Source: Halisarca cf. caerulea (taxonomy: Eukaryota > Porifera > Demospongiae > Chondrillida > Halisarcidae). From it: 64,000 bases of DNA. This document shows positions 23,601 to 39,939 of this stretch, in pieces. The stretch covers positions 1-64,000 of the forward strand of contig CAUJGJ010000137.1 in assembly GCA_963170055.1 (NCBI GenBank). Direction: 5' to 3'. The position numbers and the translations under genes are program-made. How positions within the stretch are numbered: position 1 is the first letter of the stretch; every line of letters starts with the position of its first letter. Under the pieces are notes generated by a model. That model searched no databases and was not told the DNA's origin. It was given only the letters and a program-made list of their open reading frames with translations.

Positions 23601-24876
23601 TCTGCCATTTTAGGCCCGGTAGAACCAATACGGTGGGGGGCCAAATACTGCATGACAGGTCTATTGTATAATGACCAGAACTTGAAAATACATCAATCGT
23701 AGAGAAGGTTCTAGATTACAAATGGTTCAGTGTAGAAGTTTCACAGAACTACACGAAGTGTACAGGAACTACTTCTCAACAGATGTCTTTAGTTAGATTT
23801 GAGATGAAATACTATATTTTGTAGTCCTCATTTCGGGGGTTGAAGATGGAGTTTGGAAAAGTGTAGTCAATTATTGGGTTTAGGTGGCATGTGTCCATGT
23901 TAGAGAGGTGTCTGCAATTCACGGGTCTGAATCAGAGGTGCTCCACTGCCTGTCATCTCTGATACTCCGACCACAGATGCTCAAGCCACACTCCAGCCAA
24001 NNNNNNNNNNNNNNNNNNNNNNNNNNNNNNNNNNNNNNNNNNNNNNNNNNNNNNNNNNNNNNNNNNNNNNNNNNNNNNNNNNNNNNNNNNNNNNNNNNNN
24101 NNNNNNNNNNNNNNNNNNNNNNNNNNNNNNNNNNNNNNNNNNNNNNNNNNNNNNNNNNNNNNNNNNNNNNNNNNNNNNNNNNNNNNNNNNNNNNNNNNNN
24201 ATGTAATGTAACCTCTATATAATCTGACATGTACATAAAGTGTCTAATCTGATCATCTTATAGGATACAATCACCATAATACTAAAGTATGTTAATAGTT
24301 ACTCTGTAGTCTGACAACCTCATAATTCAACAATTATTTGAAGTCCCATTGAGAATTAGCCGGATTAGAAAGTTTTCACTTAGGCTAATCGGGGGGTTAT
24401 GGGACGGCAGATAGTATGAGAGACATTCACCGAACCTACAACTACTGCATACTATCAGGTTCGGTGAATGTGTCTCATAATATCCACTGTCCCATAATCC
24501 CTCAATGGGATTTCTTTAGAAAAGGCACTGTCCCATTGAGGTATAAGTGTCTAAATAAACAACTGGGAAGTAAGCTAAATATATTAATATGAAAAGCCAT
24601 AGTGAATAATAGGCAGTGACATATTCCTTAATATTAAAGCAGGACAATGCAATAAAAGTATAAGTAAAACTTGTACCAAACTGCACGTACCACTTCTCTC
24701 AGGTAAGCCAAACTTTCAGCATCACTACAATCAATTCCTTCGCGGAATTGTCTTATAGTTCTTTTTCCCGAATCACTTGCCACTGTTATCGCCATCAGTA
24801 TCAAGAAGGACCCACAGACCAAGAAACAACATGATCTGATACACTTGTAGCATTTTTGCTTCGTACACAGACCCAT
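20654..24876 (-). CDS. DIPK1: DIPK1/FAM69-type secretory-pathway kinase, copy A
   Basis: The DIPK1 (FAM69) family comprises type II membrane proteins of the ER/Golgi lumen with a divergent kinase fold. Three exons (24876-24691, 21922-21065, 20872-20654) give 420 residues with phase-0 GT-AG borders. Residues 1-17 are a Cys-rich cytosolic tail and about 18-36 a membrane anchor. Family-type cysteines follow (C63, C76, C80, C89). The likely ATP-binding lysine is K111 (in DVVLK). An EF-hand loop, DANSDALISYHE (179-190), is inserted in the N-lobe as in FAM69. LCDVQEGNFGV supplies catalytic D276 and N281, and AIDMD supplies the DFG-like D294. A Cys cluster (C316, C322, C327, C331, C338) precedes the C-terminal helices. 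Intron 1 holds the N gap and a 450-bp repeat. A composite transposon begins 96 bp upstream of the ATG, so its promoter differs from those of B to F. Confidence 0.9.
22006..22455. repeat. 452-bp repeat, copy 2, in intron 1 of kinase A
   Basis: This matches 12591-13042 at well over 90 per cent by eye. The homology of intron 1 with the other kinase copies stops at the TCAATATAATA where this block starts, which suggests insertion into copy A after the gene family expanded. The - strand ATG of copy 1 is altered here. Confidence 0.85.
22456..24000. other. Rest of intron 1 of kinase A before the gap
   Basis: This holds a G-rich dispersed fragment (22497-22540) and short frames with no recognised product. 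At about 23228-23247 is a relic with the AGTCTGGCTACGTTAGACT terminal motif of the TAGTCY elements. Confidence 0.4.
24001..24200. other. Assembly gap (200 N)
   Basis: Unsequenced bases inside intron 1 of kinase copy A. The size is probably arbitrary. Confidence 1.
24205..24380. mobile_element. Fragment of the AATCTGACA-type MITE
   Basis: The words GTAACCTCTATATAATCTGA, CTGATCATCTTATAGG and AAGTCCCATTGAGAATTAG recur at 35070-35220 and about 52700-52760, and inverted at 63740-63907, where the element is more complete. The left part here is cut by the assembly gap. Confidence 0.55.
24393..24501. mobile_element. Palindromic MITE
   Basis: GGGGTTATGGGAC at the left mirrors GTCCCATAATCCC at the right. 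An inner hairpin has arms of about 20 bp (24417-24437 and 24457-24477, core ATTCACCGAACCT). It lies in intron 1 of kinase A and has no coding capacity. Confidence 0.65.
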
Positions 24877-26359
24877 CCTTTCCGCATCGGCCTGCGCTTT
24901 CAGCTTCCTGATTGAAATTCACCTCACCTTTCTTATATGAGGCTTCGATCGTTGCTGGTCAGGGTCTGGACTAGTCTGACGTAGCCAGACCCATGCTCGC
25001 CGTGACTGACGTCACCCGGAAGGCGAGAATGGGTCTGGAGACTTTGCTATTCAATAGGGGATGTTGTAAAACACGGATCACGGACCACGGATTACGGACC
25101 ACGGATCACCCCAAATCACGTGCTGGCCACATGACACCACACACTTATTGGTCTTTGTCGATAGTTTCTAAAAATCCGTAACGCTTCAAAGCAGAAACGC
25201 TCTAGTTGTCGAGCGGCCGTTATTGATCGCAAACAACGCTGAAGTAACTATAAAACGGATTACTGTTATTACATATCGCTTTTCTTTGATCACTCTTGGC
25301 GAGATTTAATACACTTAGCGCTAGCTGAGCTCTAGTACATCATCTTGCTGGAATGGTAGACTGCAAGTGTTGAGTAGCACTGGGCCCAAATTTAGTGGTT
25401 AGCCCTGGGTATCTTCGACGTTGATAGGACGCCTTGGCAGCTAGTGGAGACACAAGTGAAGTGCAGTCTTTACCCAGCACCAGTGAAACCCTGAGGGTGG
25501 TCAAGCCCTCCTGTGCACTGATAAGCAGCAATGAAGGCGAGCTCAAATGATCGAAGGTACATGTAGTGCACACAGAACAGTGTTTCATTGTGGTAAAAAA
25601 CAATTATAATAATAATATACAGAAATAAATGACTTCAATTGGAGCTGAATGAAGACCATAAAAGAGTAACTTGAGATAATTATACTGCGTACTGTTACTG
25701 TAGTTATTAATATTGAAAAAGCAATGCTTCATGCTGTAGAAGATGTGGTGATGTCTGTATCATTTAAACATTGCACCGTCCCGTTCAATTTTCAATGTAG
25801 GACTGTAGAAAACAGGGAAGGAAAAGACAAAAGGTAATCATTATGCGACGGTCTTTATCATCTCAACTGAGAACAACTTTGAAATGCCCCAACATTTAAG
25901 AGTGACCACTAGGCTATGCCTAAGGGTACAATGCTTTGGAATCCTATCATTTATGGTAGTATACTCACTGGACAGGTTGATAATAACTGGAGAAGTGACT
26001 ACATATATCGCTGGAGCAATGTGAGGGTCAACAAGTTGCTACACAGTAATCAAGGGTCAAGAAGGGGACCAGGTTCTATATTGTTACGCCTATTGGGCCC
26101 GGGGTTCAAAAGTATGTAGCTGCCAGCTATACCTGACACCACCCTGGTGTAATACATAGGATAGCAAACTGGTGATGGCTTCTTCACATGACAAGGCCCA
26201 CTAAACATGTGAAAGAGTACACTAAGACAATGCCTTCTCACCACTTAGTCTAGCTCAAAAACAGTTGTGGCGTACAAAACAGACTACCTGTTACTGTAGC
26301 AATACTCCCCCAACATTCATACTAACCTCTACGTCCCCGAACACAAAGCAGGGGGTTGG

Positions 26360-26477
26360 TAGTCTTGTGTAGCCCAGGCCGCATTCTCTCCTTCTTTATC
26401 AGGACTGCCGTCAGTGGAAGGCGAATCATCAGTCCCTGAAATTGGCCGAGTGGGAATGGGTCGGCTAAGCCAGACTA
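26360..26477. mobile_element. TAGTCY-family MITE nested in the composite element
   Basis: It begins TAGTCTTGTGTAGCC and ends GGCTAAGCCAGACTA. Flanking 9-mers GGGGGTTGG and GGGGGTTGA agree at 8 of 9 positions. The interior keeps the motif GACCCATTCCCACTCGGCC (on the - strand), shared with fragments upstream of the kinase genes. Confidence 0.75.
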
Positions 26478-26586
26478 GGGGGTTGACACAATACATTAGA
26501 GAATCATATGGCTGACACACAATGTATTGTACAACATCCGTGACATAGCATATGGCACCCAGTATACATCCATTGCATAATAATAT

Positions 26587-26826
26587 AGGGTAAAACAAGG
26601 TAATTTGGGACATGGGGTGATTTGAGACAGTGGGTTAAAAGCAGCTAGTGTCAACCACAAGGTACACACATTATTTCCTGTCAGCGCTGTCTCCATGAAT
26701 TGAGAAGTTCAGCAGTAGCAAGTGTGGCTAGACAACTTAACCATAGCAGCAGAAGTAAAGGGCTGGCCCTGTTCCGAATTACCCCGGTGTTCCAAATCAC
26801 CCCCCCCCCCCCCCCCCCTGTACCCT
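26587..26826. mobile_element. Inverted-repeat element with poly-C run
   Basis: AGGGTAAAACAAGGTAATTT and GGGGTGATTTG at the left mirror CGAATTACCCCGGTGT, CAAATCACCCC and TGTACCCT at the right. A run of about 20 C (26799-26818) lies inside the right arm. No coding frame. Confidence 0.55.
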
Positions 26827-27087
26827 ACCTAACAGTTACCCCATATCCTGACTGTATAGGCATAGACAAGAACGGGACGAATACAGACCACCCTTGTGAA
26901 AGACCATGTACGGCCCACTTGTCAGACCATAGACTAACTTTGCTGTCTTCGGCTACTGTGGAATTGTTGCAAACGTCGACTCGCCATAGAAATCTCCGCT
27001 TCGCCGATACCTTTCTCTATTCGCTACAATAGGGCTGCAGCAACAGAAGAGGACGACTCGCTTTCCATCCTCCACCCGCGCCTCCAC

Positions 27088-27184
27088 TAGTCTGGCGTTG
27101 CCGACCCAATTCTCGCTCGGCCATTTTCGGGGACTGAGTCCCCGAAAATGGCCGAGCGAGAATTGGGTCGGCAACGCCAGACTA
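27088..27184. mobile_element. Near-perfect 97-bp palindrome, TAGTCY family
   Basis: Two arms of 48 bp are exact reverse complements around a single central base. The left arm begins TAGTCTGGCGTTGCCGACCC and continues AATTCTCGCTCGGCCATTTT. The 9-mer CGCCTCCAC flanks both sides (27079-27087, 27185-27193). The perfect arms and duplication point to a very recent insertion. Confidence 0.9.
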
Positions 27185-27286
27185 CGCCTCCACCAGATCT
27201 CTCGTTTACAAGACTGTCATGCGGCCAGCACGTGATTTGGGGTGATCCGTGGTCCGTGATCCGTGATCCGTGTTTTACAACATCCC

Positions 27287-27795
27287 ATTCAAGGGATAGC
27301 GGGGAAATGTCCTTCGACTTTGAGGGACACTTTTACGGAGGTAAACTATAAATATACGGACTATAACACTGCATATTGCGCTGAATAGGAAATATATATA
27401 ATATATAGCGGCTGTTCTGCACGATGGCGACAGCTGGTTCTACGATAGACGAATCAATCGAGTATTCTTTTAGCAAACTCGTAACTGGATTTGACGCATT
27501 GAAGCAAGCACAACAGCAAGCGGTAAAGGCAGTCTTGGAAGGCAACGATGTATTTGTGCGACTTCCCACGGGCTTCGGCAAAAGTATAATCGTTGCTCTT
27601 CTGCCGCTAGCATTTGAGTTTGCTAAAAGAATACTCGATTGATTCGTCTATCGTATAACCAGCTGTCGCCATCGTGCAGATCAGCCGCTATTTCCTATTC
27701 AGCGTAATATGCAGTGTTATAGTCCGTATATTTATAGTTTACCTCCGTAAAAGTGTCCCTCAAAGTCGAAGGACATTTCCCCGCTATTGAATAGC
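27287..27795. mobile_element. Foldback element carrying the start of a RecQ-like helicase gene
   Basis: The left arm (27287-27478) and right arm (27628-27795) are inverted copies of about 170-190 bp. They differ by a few bases and a short TATA-rich indel. The arms contain leader sequence, the start codon and about the first 18 codons of the helicase frame. The unique centre (27479-27627) holds the rest of the fragment. The right arm runs directly into the terminal repeat of the 2.9-kb element. Confidence 0.8.
27424..27642 (+). pseudogene. Truncated RecQ-like DNA helicase, N-terminal fragment
   Basis: The 72-codon frame starts MATAGSTIDESIEYSFSKLV. It has the helicase Q-type stretch (FDALKQAQQQAVKAVLEGND) and Walker A motif I as VRLPTGFGKS at about residues 46-55. 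This layout is usual for RecQ-family ATP-dependent helicases, which unwind DNA in the nucleus. It ends after FAKR because the inverted arm begins there, adding ILD and a stop. Motifs Ia to VI are missing, so no helicase activity can be expected. It is best read as a captured 5' gene end or the remnant of a helicase encoded by a parent element. Confidence 0.8.
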
Positions 27796-28212
27796 AAAGT
27801 CTCCAGACCCATTCTCGCCTTCCGGGTGACGTCAGTCACGGCGAGCATGGGTCTGGCTACGTCAGACTAGGACTGGCCCAGGCCGCTAACCTCGCCTCCA
27901 TTTTATATTATGCTGACGTTGTCACAGGGTCACGTGTCCCCCTAATACTTGTCCCCCTGCATGGACACCCGTTTCTAGGATAAGATGTTCCCCCGGACAC
28001 AATGTACTAGGACCGTGTGCCCGCCTAGGACATATGATCCTAGAAGAGATTGTACTCTTTGGGAACAGGTGTCCCCCATATATTATAGTCTAAAAACAAA
28101 ACAATTTATTATAGAACAGGATTCAGTGTTATACGAAAAAATAAGTCTTAGTCAAGTTGTTATATTATGTTAATAATAATAATTATATCCAACCTCACAA
28201 CAACCTCACAAT

Positions 28213-28735
28213 TATGAGCTGTGTGGTAAGGAGGTAGATTTGTTTGGCCACCATGGATTGTCCTACAAAGCCAGCCATGGTCGCATGTTCCATCACAATG
28301 CACTGAACAGCATCATTTCGCACTCTTTGGCAGCTGCTAGGGTACCTTCTCACTTGGAACCAATGAGACTTCATCATGCTGACGGTAATCACCCTGATCA
28401 CATCACCATGTCTCCATGGTTAGAGGGGAGGTTTCTAGTGTGGGATGTCACCTGCATAGATCCCATAGGCGGAGATATGCTACAGAGGCTGGTGCAGCTG
28501 CTGCCTATGCTGAGGAAGAAAAGAGGAGAAGTATGTACACCTCAGCCACGGCTATTCTTTCCAACCCGTTGCCCTGGAAACATTGGGCTCGATTGGAGTG
28601 GATTCCATGGCCTTCTTAAAGGACATTGGCCACCGTGTGAAGATGGCCACAGGAGAGCCTCAGTCCTTTGCTTCCCTGATGCAAAGACTCACAGTAGCCA
28701 TCCAAGCAGGGAATGCTATTTCACAGGGGTGTTGA
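28213..28735 (+). pseudogene. Retrotransposon ORF relic, region downstream of the RT domain
   Basis: Read in two frames, the translation has CGKEVDLFGHHGLSYKASHG, then LVWDVTCIDP, then (after a shift near 28475) ETLGSIGVDSMAFLKDIGHR and ending AIQAGNAISQGC before TGA at 28733. This C-H-C-H/R-H and PW...LVWDVT pattern is what I know from the C-terminal part of a retroelement RT protein common in sponge and cnidarian genomes. At least one frameshift makes it inactive. The natural stop suggests this is the 3' end of the ORF. Confidence 0.75.
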
Positions 28736-29049
28736 AATTAATTTTCTCTAGATCTGGAGACAAGAATTTGGCTCCAAACAGGAATTTGGCACCAAGCACA
28801 TAGTACCATAGTCATTGCAGCAATAATTCTAGTCAATATAATAATAATATGCACAGCCATGGCCAAAGACAATATTCGTTATTGCTTCTAATATTGCATA
28901 TAATCCACCACTTCGAGGCCCCACGGGTTAAAGAATTCGCAAGTGCAATCCGTCAATCTTCGTGTGAGTGGTTATGGTTGGTTGCATATATTTGCTCCAC
29001 ATTAATTTATGTCTTTCTACTTGTGTCTGTTTTTCTTACTATTTGATCA

Positions 29050-30670
29050 CCAGTGGATTAGGGGCAGAGGGATCAGTCATGAAGGAAACTTCTTGATTTT
29101 TGATGGACTGAAACAAAGGGACAATGATTTCCCTAGATCGAGGCTTTGTAATTCAGTTCACAAGAGGCTGTTGGACAAACCATGCCCATTCCCCCCAGCT
29201 TAACAAGGACAGCAAGAAGATTCCTCTCTAGCTCAGAACAGGGTGGTCTTCCCGTTTCAGCAGGGGTAAACTTTTGGTGAATGGTATCTTCTAGAGGCTA
29301 TAGTAAATGGCTGCAGTTTGGGATTGTTCTACAAACTTTAAGGTAGTTCCATTTGGTTTTTGCTCCATGTACAAAAGCTGTGTAGGCAGCTTGAGGTTTG
29401 CTTGAAACAACAGTGGCAAGCTTATACAGCTCACCCATCCACTCTTCTACTTTGCTGGACACAAGTTCCTCCACAAATTCAGTAGAGCCAAGTGTGCACC
29501 CAAGTGCTTAACCCTGGGTTGTACTGGTGACACCCAACCCCATGAAGATAGCCTAGGCAGATTCCTCATGCTCATTCTTCACACCAATTAAGAAAGGTTT
29601 TGGATGCATTTGGATAATATCCATAGAAGGACCCCAGGCAAGACAGTTGATCCCACCACTGTTTGAGGCATTCAAAGGATCCAGCAGCAGTACGTGGCAT
29701 CATCTGCAAACCATACTTGGTACATGAACTGTCAAGACTTAATTAGTTTGTGTATGACAGGAACCATGGCCAGGGTAAATTGCCAAACATTGCAAGAGTA
29801 GTTCCTTCCTTGGACAGAAGCTCCCCACCCCCAGACACAAACAGGCAAATTGGCAATCGATAACAGTTCGTTAACACATTTTCCAGTGCTTGGCAAACCC
29901 ACTTTATGTTATGCAGAGCAACCTTCGATCCTGTTTATCACATTAAAGGTATTTGGGGCATCAAGAAGTAATACCCCTTCAACATTATGTTCATTGGAGA
30001 TCTCCCTCATGGCTCATAGCCACTTTTAATTCTGGAACAAGCCTAAAAAGGACCAGTTGATTACATAATATCCTTCTGTACCACTCTCATTAGGCTTCTC
30101 CAATGATGCACATGCATGGTCACCTCACCAACATTGGCTGAATGCCAGGGTTTTTATTTAAGGAAACAAGGTGACATGCAAGGATAGCACTTAGCCCAAC
30201 TGAAGATACCTGTGTAGTACAGATTCTCCTGGCAATTCCAGAAATGGAATTGCATAGGCTTGATGATGCTTCCTTAAACAACAAACACATGCAACGCCAG
30301 GCATGAGCATCAGCCCTTAATGGTTTGGCTGATCCCTTGCAGTGTAATACTATATTCTTAATTGCGTATGTGCTTCCATCTATATTGCATCGAAGATAAT
30401 AGCTAGGGTCAAAAGGAAGTGCGCTCAGAATGGTATCATTCAGCATACATGGCTTCATCAACTGTAGGCTTTCCTTCAGGATGTAGTGACATCAAAGCTC
30501 CACACATTGTCTCTTCTTTTCCATCTCTGTTGATAAAATGTTTGTCAAGCTTCAGGGGAGCACCAGATGACGTGCGTGAAAGGATATTAAGTGCACCCTT
30601 GACACAGTTTTGATGATTGTAAGTAGTTTCGATAGCAAGTGCTAACAATGCTAGAGGATCGACCAAAGTA
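29050..30670 (-). pseudogene. Reverse transcriptase relic of the same retroelement lineage
   Basis: On the - strand, with several frameshifts and stops, I read LRADAHAWRCMCLLFKEASS (about 30330-30270), LDAPNTFNVINR (RT motif A, near 29970) and VWFADDA (motif C, near 29720). Downstream come matches to the thumb region, including SSKVEEWMGEL and LVKLGGMGM near 29180. The order is that of one RT ORF running from 30670 down to about 29050. It points at the + strand C-terminal fragment at 28213, so the two pieces are tail to tail and cannot come from a single simple insertion. Confidence 0.75.
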
Positions 30671-30679
30671 TGGTTCTCC

Positions 30680-31967
30680 TAACAGAGCTATAAGCCTTAT
30701 ACGAAGATCAACAAAGCAGAGAGGGTGATGATATCCTATGGGCCACATAGATTGTTTTGCTTTCCGTATAACATTTCATTGTACCTTTGGTGTGCTGCTC
30801 AGGACCTTTGTGTGTCTAATTATATTAATACACATTTGGGTATGGTGCACGTTAATAATAATAATAATGTAGGATCATAAGTTGTGTCCTTTGTAGAGAG
30901 GTTCATTACACGATGCCCATATTTGAGTGGGAGAGTCCACTATCACTACATGCATGCATGTACTCAAAATGGGTACAATTATTATAATTATTATGAAATT
31001 AAAATACTGCATGTGATTATTATTCGATTAATGTGCCACATGCAAAACAGCACTAGGGGATGAAGCCTATGAGGCACAGAATAAACATGATAAAGGCCTC
31101 GATCCAAAGAGGAAGTCAGCTACCAAATCTGTTCTCATAAGCAGTCATAATAAATCTTCCGACTGTGGGTTTCTCACAGGCCACAGTGAGTAGGTACCTA
31201 GTTTGTCCTCAGCACTCAGAAATTTGTAATTGCTGACATGATATTCCAATAATTCAAAAGCAGATTGTCTCCTCCTAATGCTACAATTTCAATTTCATGA
31301 GTATTGCAGGATTGACAGATTCTCCTTTCTCTTGGTTCTCCTCTAGCTCCATCATCCATTCATGCACACAACTAGACAAAGGGTGTAATTGATTGATTGA
31401 TTGATTATTCTTATTTAGACTGGGGACCCGCTTAGCCCAATGGCTATTTTTCAGGGGACCCAGTGAATACGTAAAAGAAAGATCGATGCATACATGGATT
31501 ACTGCATGGAGTTTGGTACACACATTTTAATTTATTATCACTAGTATAAATATATATATACCTGTGGCAGACATGCATACATGCATGGTACATTACATAC
31601 ATGCTTGCAATACCTTACATGCTTGAAACTGTGCTTATACAGATATCATACATATGTAGCTGCCAAGGGATGTCACCATGTGCACATACAATGTCATGTT
31701 ATACTTTTCTCCTTTCTCTCGGTTCCCCTCTGTAGCTCCATCGCACATAACAAGACACAATAAAAGATGAAATTTTGCAGCTGTATGTATTGCATATTGC
31801 AAGTGCAAATGTTTTCATAATTTTGGTGAGAAAAAGGTTAAAAATCATTGCTCAGTAAAACTACATCTTTCTTATATAATAAATACACAAGTATGCAATT
31901 TAGGTCATAATATACAATGTAAAGTATAATATGGGTAGATATGGATTTTCATTTGAGTACAACACAG
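30680..31967. other. Region 3' of kinase B; repeated unit sequence
   Basis: The words AGGATCATAAGTTGTGTCCT and GGGAGAGTCCACTATCACT (about 30868-30965) recur 3' of copy C at 40540-40620, and a diverged form lies 3' of E at 55400-55450. They are therefore part of the duplicated unit. An inverted copy of the 11495 retroposon tail with (TGAT)n lies at 31380-31470. No gene is recognised. Confidence 0.5.
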
Positions 31968-38003
<6,036 letters not shown>

Positions 38004-38185
38004 CCTTTCAACATCGACCTATGCCTTCAGCTTCTTTGCTAAAATTCACCTCGCTTTTCTCATTTCAACGCTTTCAGTTGATGCTGTAGGTCTTCTTGCA
38101 GTCTTGCCTTGGGTCAGCCATTTACAGTAACATTGTAATTAACATCCATTAAGTTAAATCACACATCATTCCATGTTGAGCCTTG

Positions 38186-38269
38186 TAGTCTCATGTCACC
38201 AGCCCTTTTCCTACTTACCTCCTACCAGTAGGAGGCAAGTAGCTAGGAAAGGGGGCTGGCAATGAGACA
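38186..38269. mobile_element. Small MITE upstream of kinase B
   Basis: TAGTCTCATGTCACCAGCCC at the left mirrors GGGCTGGCAATGAGACA at the right, with an inner hairpin around CCTACCAGTAGG. It starts 183 bp upstream of the kinase ATG. Copies in the same place lie upstream of C, D, E and F, so it inserted before these units duplicated. Confidence 0.75.
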
Positions 38270-39572
38270 CAAACCTGGGCCATGCACCGATCGTAGCTGA
38301 CCCATTCCCACTTGGCCATTTTCAGAGACTGACTTCACTATGGTGGCCAAAAAGGACACTTTCAGATTGGCTGTTTAGAGTGCTTTGGCCGATTCAATTG
38401 CCATTTCATGCCACATGCTAGTCTTGCACAAGACTATACGCATTGAGTTAATTATAGTTTTGATATCAATATTTTTATATTCATTCATTCATCCATTAAT
38501 TTATTCACTCATTATTATATAGGCTAACACAAAACTTTAGTGTAGCCAGAAAGCATGCAAGTGGCTTTACAGAAAAGCACTGAGTGTAAAGGGCTAGAAA
38601 TCGTATGCTTAAAACATTAAGTAACCACGACAGTAGGGATGGTGACAGTAAAGGTGGGAGAAGAAATCAGCATGCGATATCAGAATGCAAATTGTGAGCC
38701 TTCATAAAAATATACAGTATAATGAATTGAAAGAAAGGTAAGATGTATTGGTGGTGGGAGTGGATGACTATAGATCGAAAACTATACATATTGCATTTAG
38801 TGATAAAAGGAGCTAATCATATTATCTGAAACTTATATAACAAAGACACATAGTGATAAGAACATGGAAGATCAGGATTAAAGTTGTGCCTGAAGTGGTC
38901 CCAGAAGGTGGTTAAGATGAGCTTTATAATGTTTGTTAATGGTAGTGACAAATCAATATCCTGGGCAGTGAATTCCACAATCTAACATTTCAATTGATTC
39001 AGAAGTAAAATTGCCTAGTGATAGTAGAATGTCTGAAGTTAAAATGGAGTTCGTTCAAAGACCCAAATCTTGCTGATGACAATCTGAAAGAGATGTAATC
39101 AAATACATTGAAGTTGTTGGATGAATTTTGAATGAGAGAGACTGGTGCATGGTCTATGTACTGTATATCATCTCCGATACTCCTACCACTATAGATGCAA
39201 GCCACACGCAAGCCATATGTGGTACAACCTCTGTATAATCCAACATGTACAATACACAGACTACAGTGGAAACTGCTAAACACAAAGTTGCTTAACTAGA
39301 GCAATTTCTTAGAATCAACATTATGTACAATTTACTATCTTCATATTTTTAACAACAAGAAATACTTTTAAGAAGAAAGTTTTAGTACACCTTAAGGCTG
39401 GTTTTCCCAATATATTAAAAATATAAGATCTCTTTGTGCTGCCCGATGCACAAAGAGCATGTGCATAAAGTATATTCATCAAATTAAAGCGTGCAAAAAT
39501 TATAATTGAAGTTTTGCAGCAACTACATACTGTATGCATATTCTTTTTGTATATATAAACATATTATATGTA

Positions 39573-39715
39573 TTAGTTGTGTCCCTCCCAAGCAGGATGT
39601 GTAGCTAATACAATCACACTTTTCCTTAATCATCGAGGGTGTCAGCTAGCCCGAGGTGATCATAGAATAGTGTGATTGCATATCTGCACATCCAGCTTGG
39701 GAGGGGCACAACTAA
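39573..39715. mobile_element. MITE with 26-bp inverted ends
   Basis: TTAGTTGTGTCCCTCCCAAG at the left mirrors CTTGGGAGGGGCACAACTAA at the right, each extending into GGATGTG/CACATCC. Both ends also lead into matching AATCACAC/GTGTGATT words. It is intergenic. Confidence 0.75.
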
Positions 39716-39840
39716 CTTACGTATGTCATGGGATGGTACTATTGAATTTGTTCCATACATTGGCCTGTGATCTTGCACAATGGTGAGAGATCAAGGGACA
39801 TGAAGTTAATTGCCCTTGTTTGTTAGGAGTTCTTAATGAC

Positions 39841-39939
39841 TTGATTGCAAGTGTGCTGTAGCTAGAGCTGACTCCTTGATTGCAAGTGTGCTGTAGCTAG
39901 AGCTGACCCCTTGATTGCAAGTGTGCTGAACAGTTGATC
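39841..39939. repeat. 35-bp tandem repeat, about 2.8 copies
   Basis: The unit TTGATTGCAAGTGTGCTGTA plus GCTAGAGCTGACTCC repeats at 39841, 39876 and 39911, with one or two changes. Confidence 0.9.

Larger units (their letters stand above)
24972..27869. mobile_element. 2.9-kb composite element with 88-bp inverted repeats
   Basis: The left end starts TAGTCTGACGTAGCCAGACC. The right end (about 27782-27869) is its reverse complement over about 88 bp, through TTTGCTATTCAATAG. The 9 bp outside each end, GGTCTGGAC and GGACTGGCC, agree at 7 of 9 positions, so they may be an aged target duplication. A second inner pair, 25057-25127 and 27223-27285 (words CACGGATCACGGACCACGG), is also inverted. Inside are three smaller elements (26360, 26587, 27088) and the foldback with the helicase fragment (27287-27795). 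No transposase frame is visible, so it is non-autonomous. Confidence 0.65.

Noticed and set aside
23884..24236. Open frames crossing the N run
   Set aside because: They are open only because the gap has no defined codons.
27900..28080. A repeat or promoter in the GTCCCCC/CCTAGGAC-rich stretch
   Set aside because: Words such as GTCCCCC and TCCTAG recur, but with no regular spacing or ends I could define.
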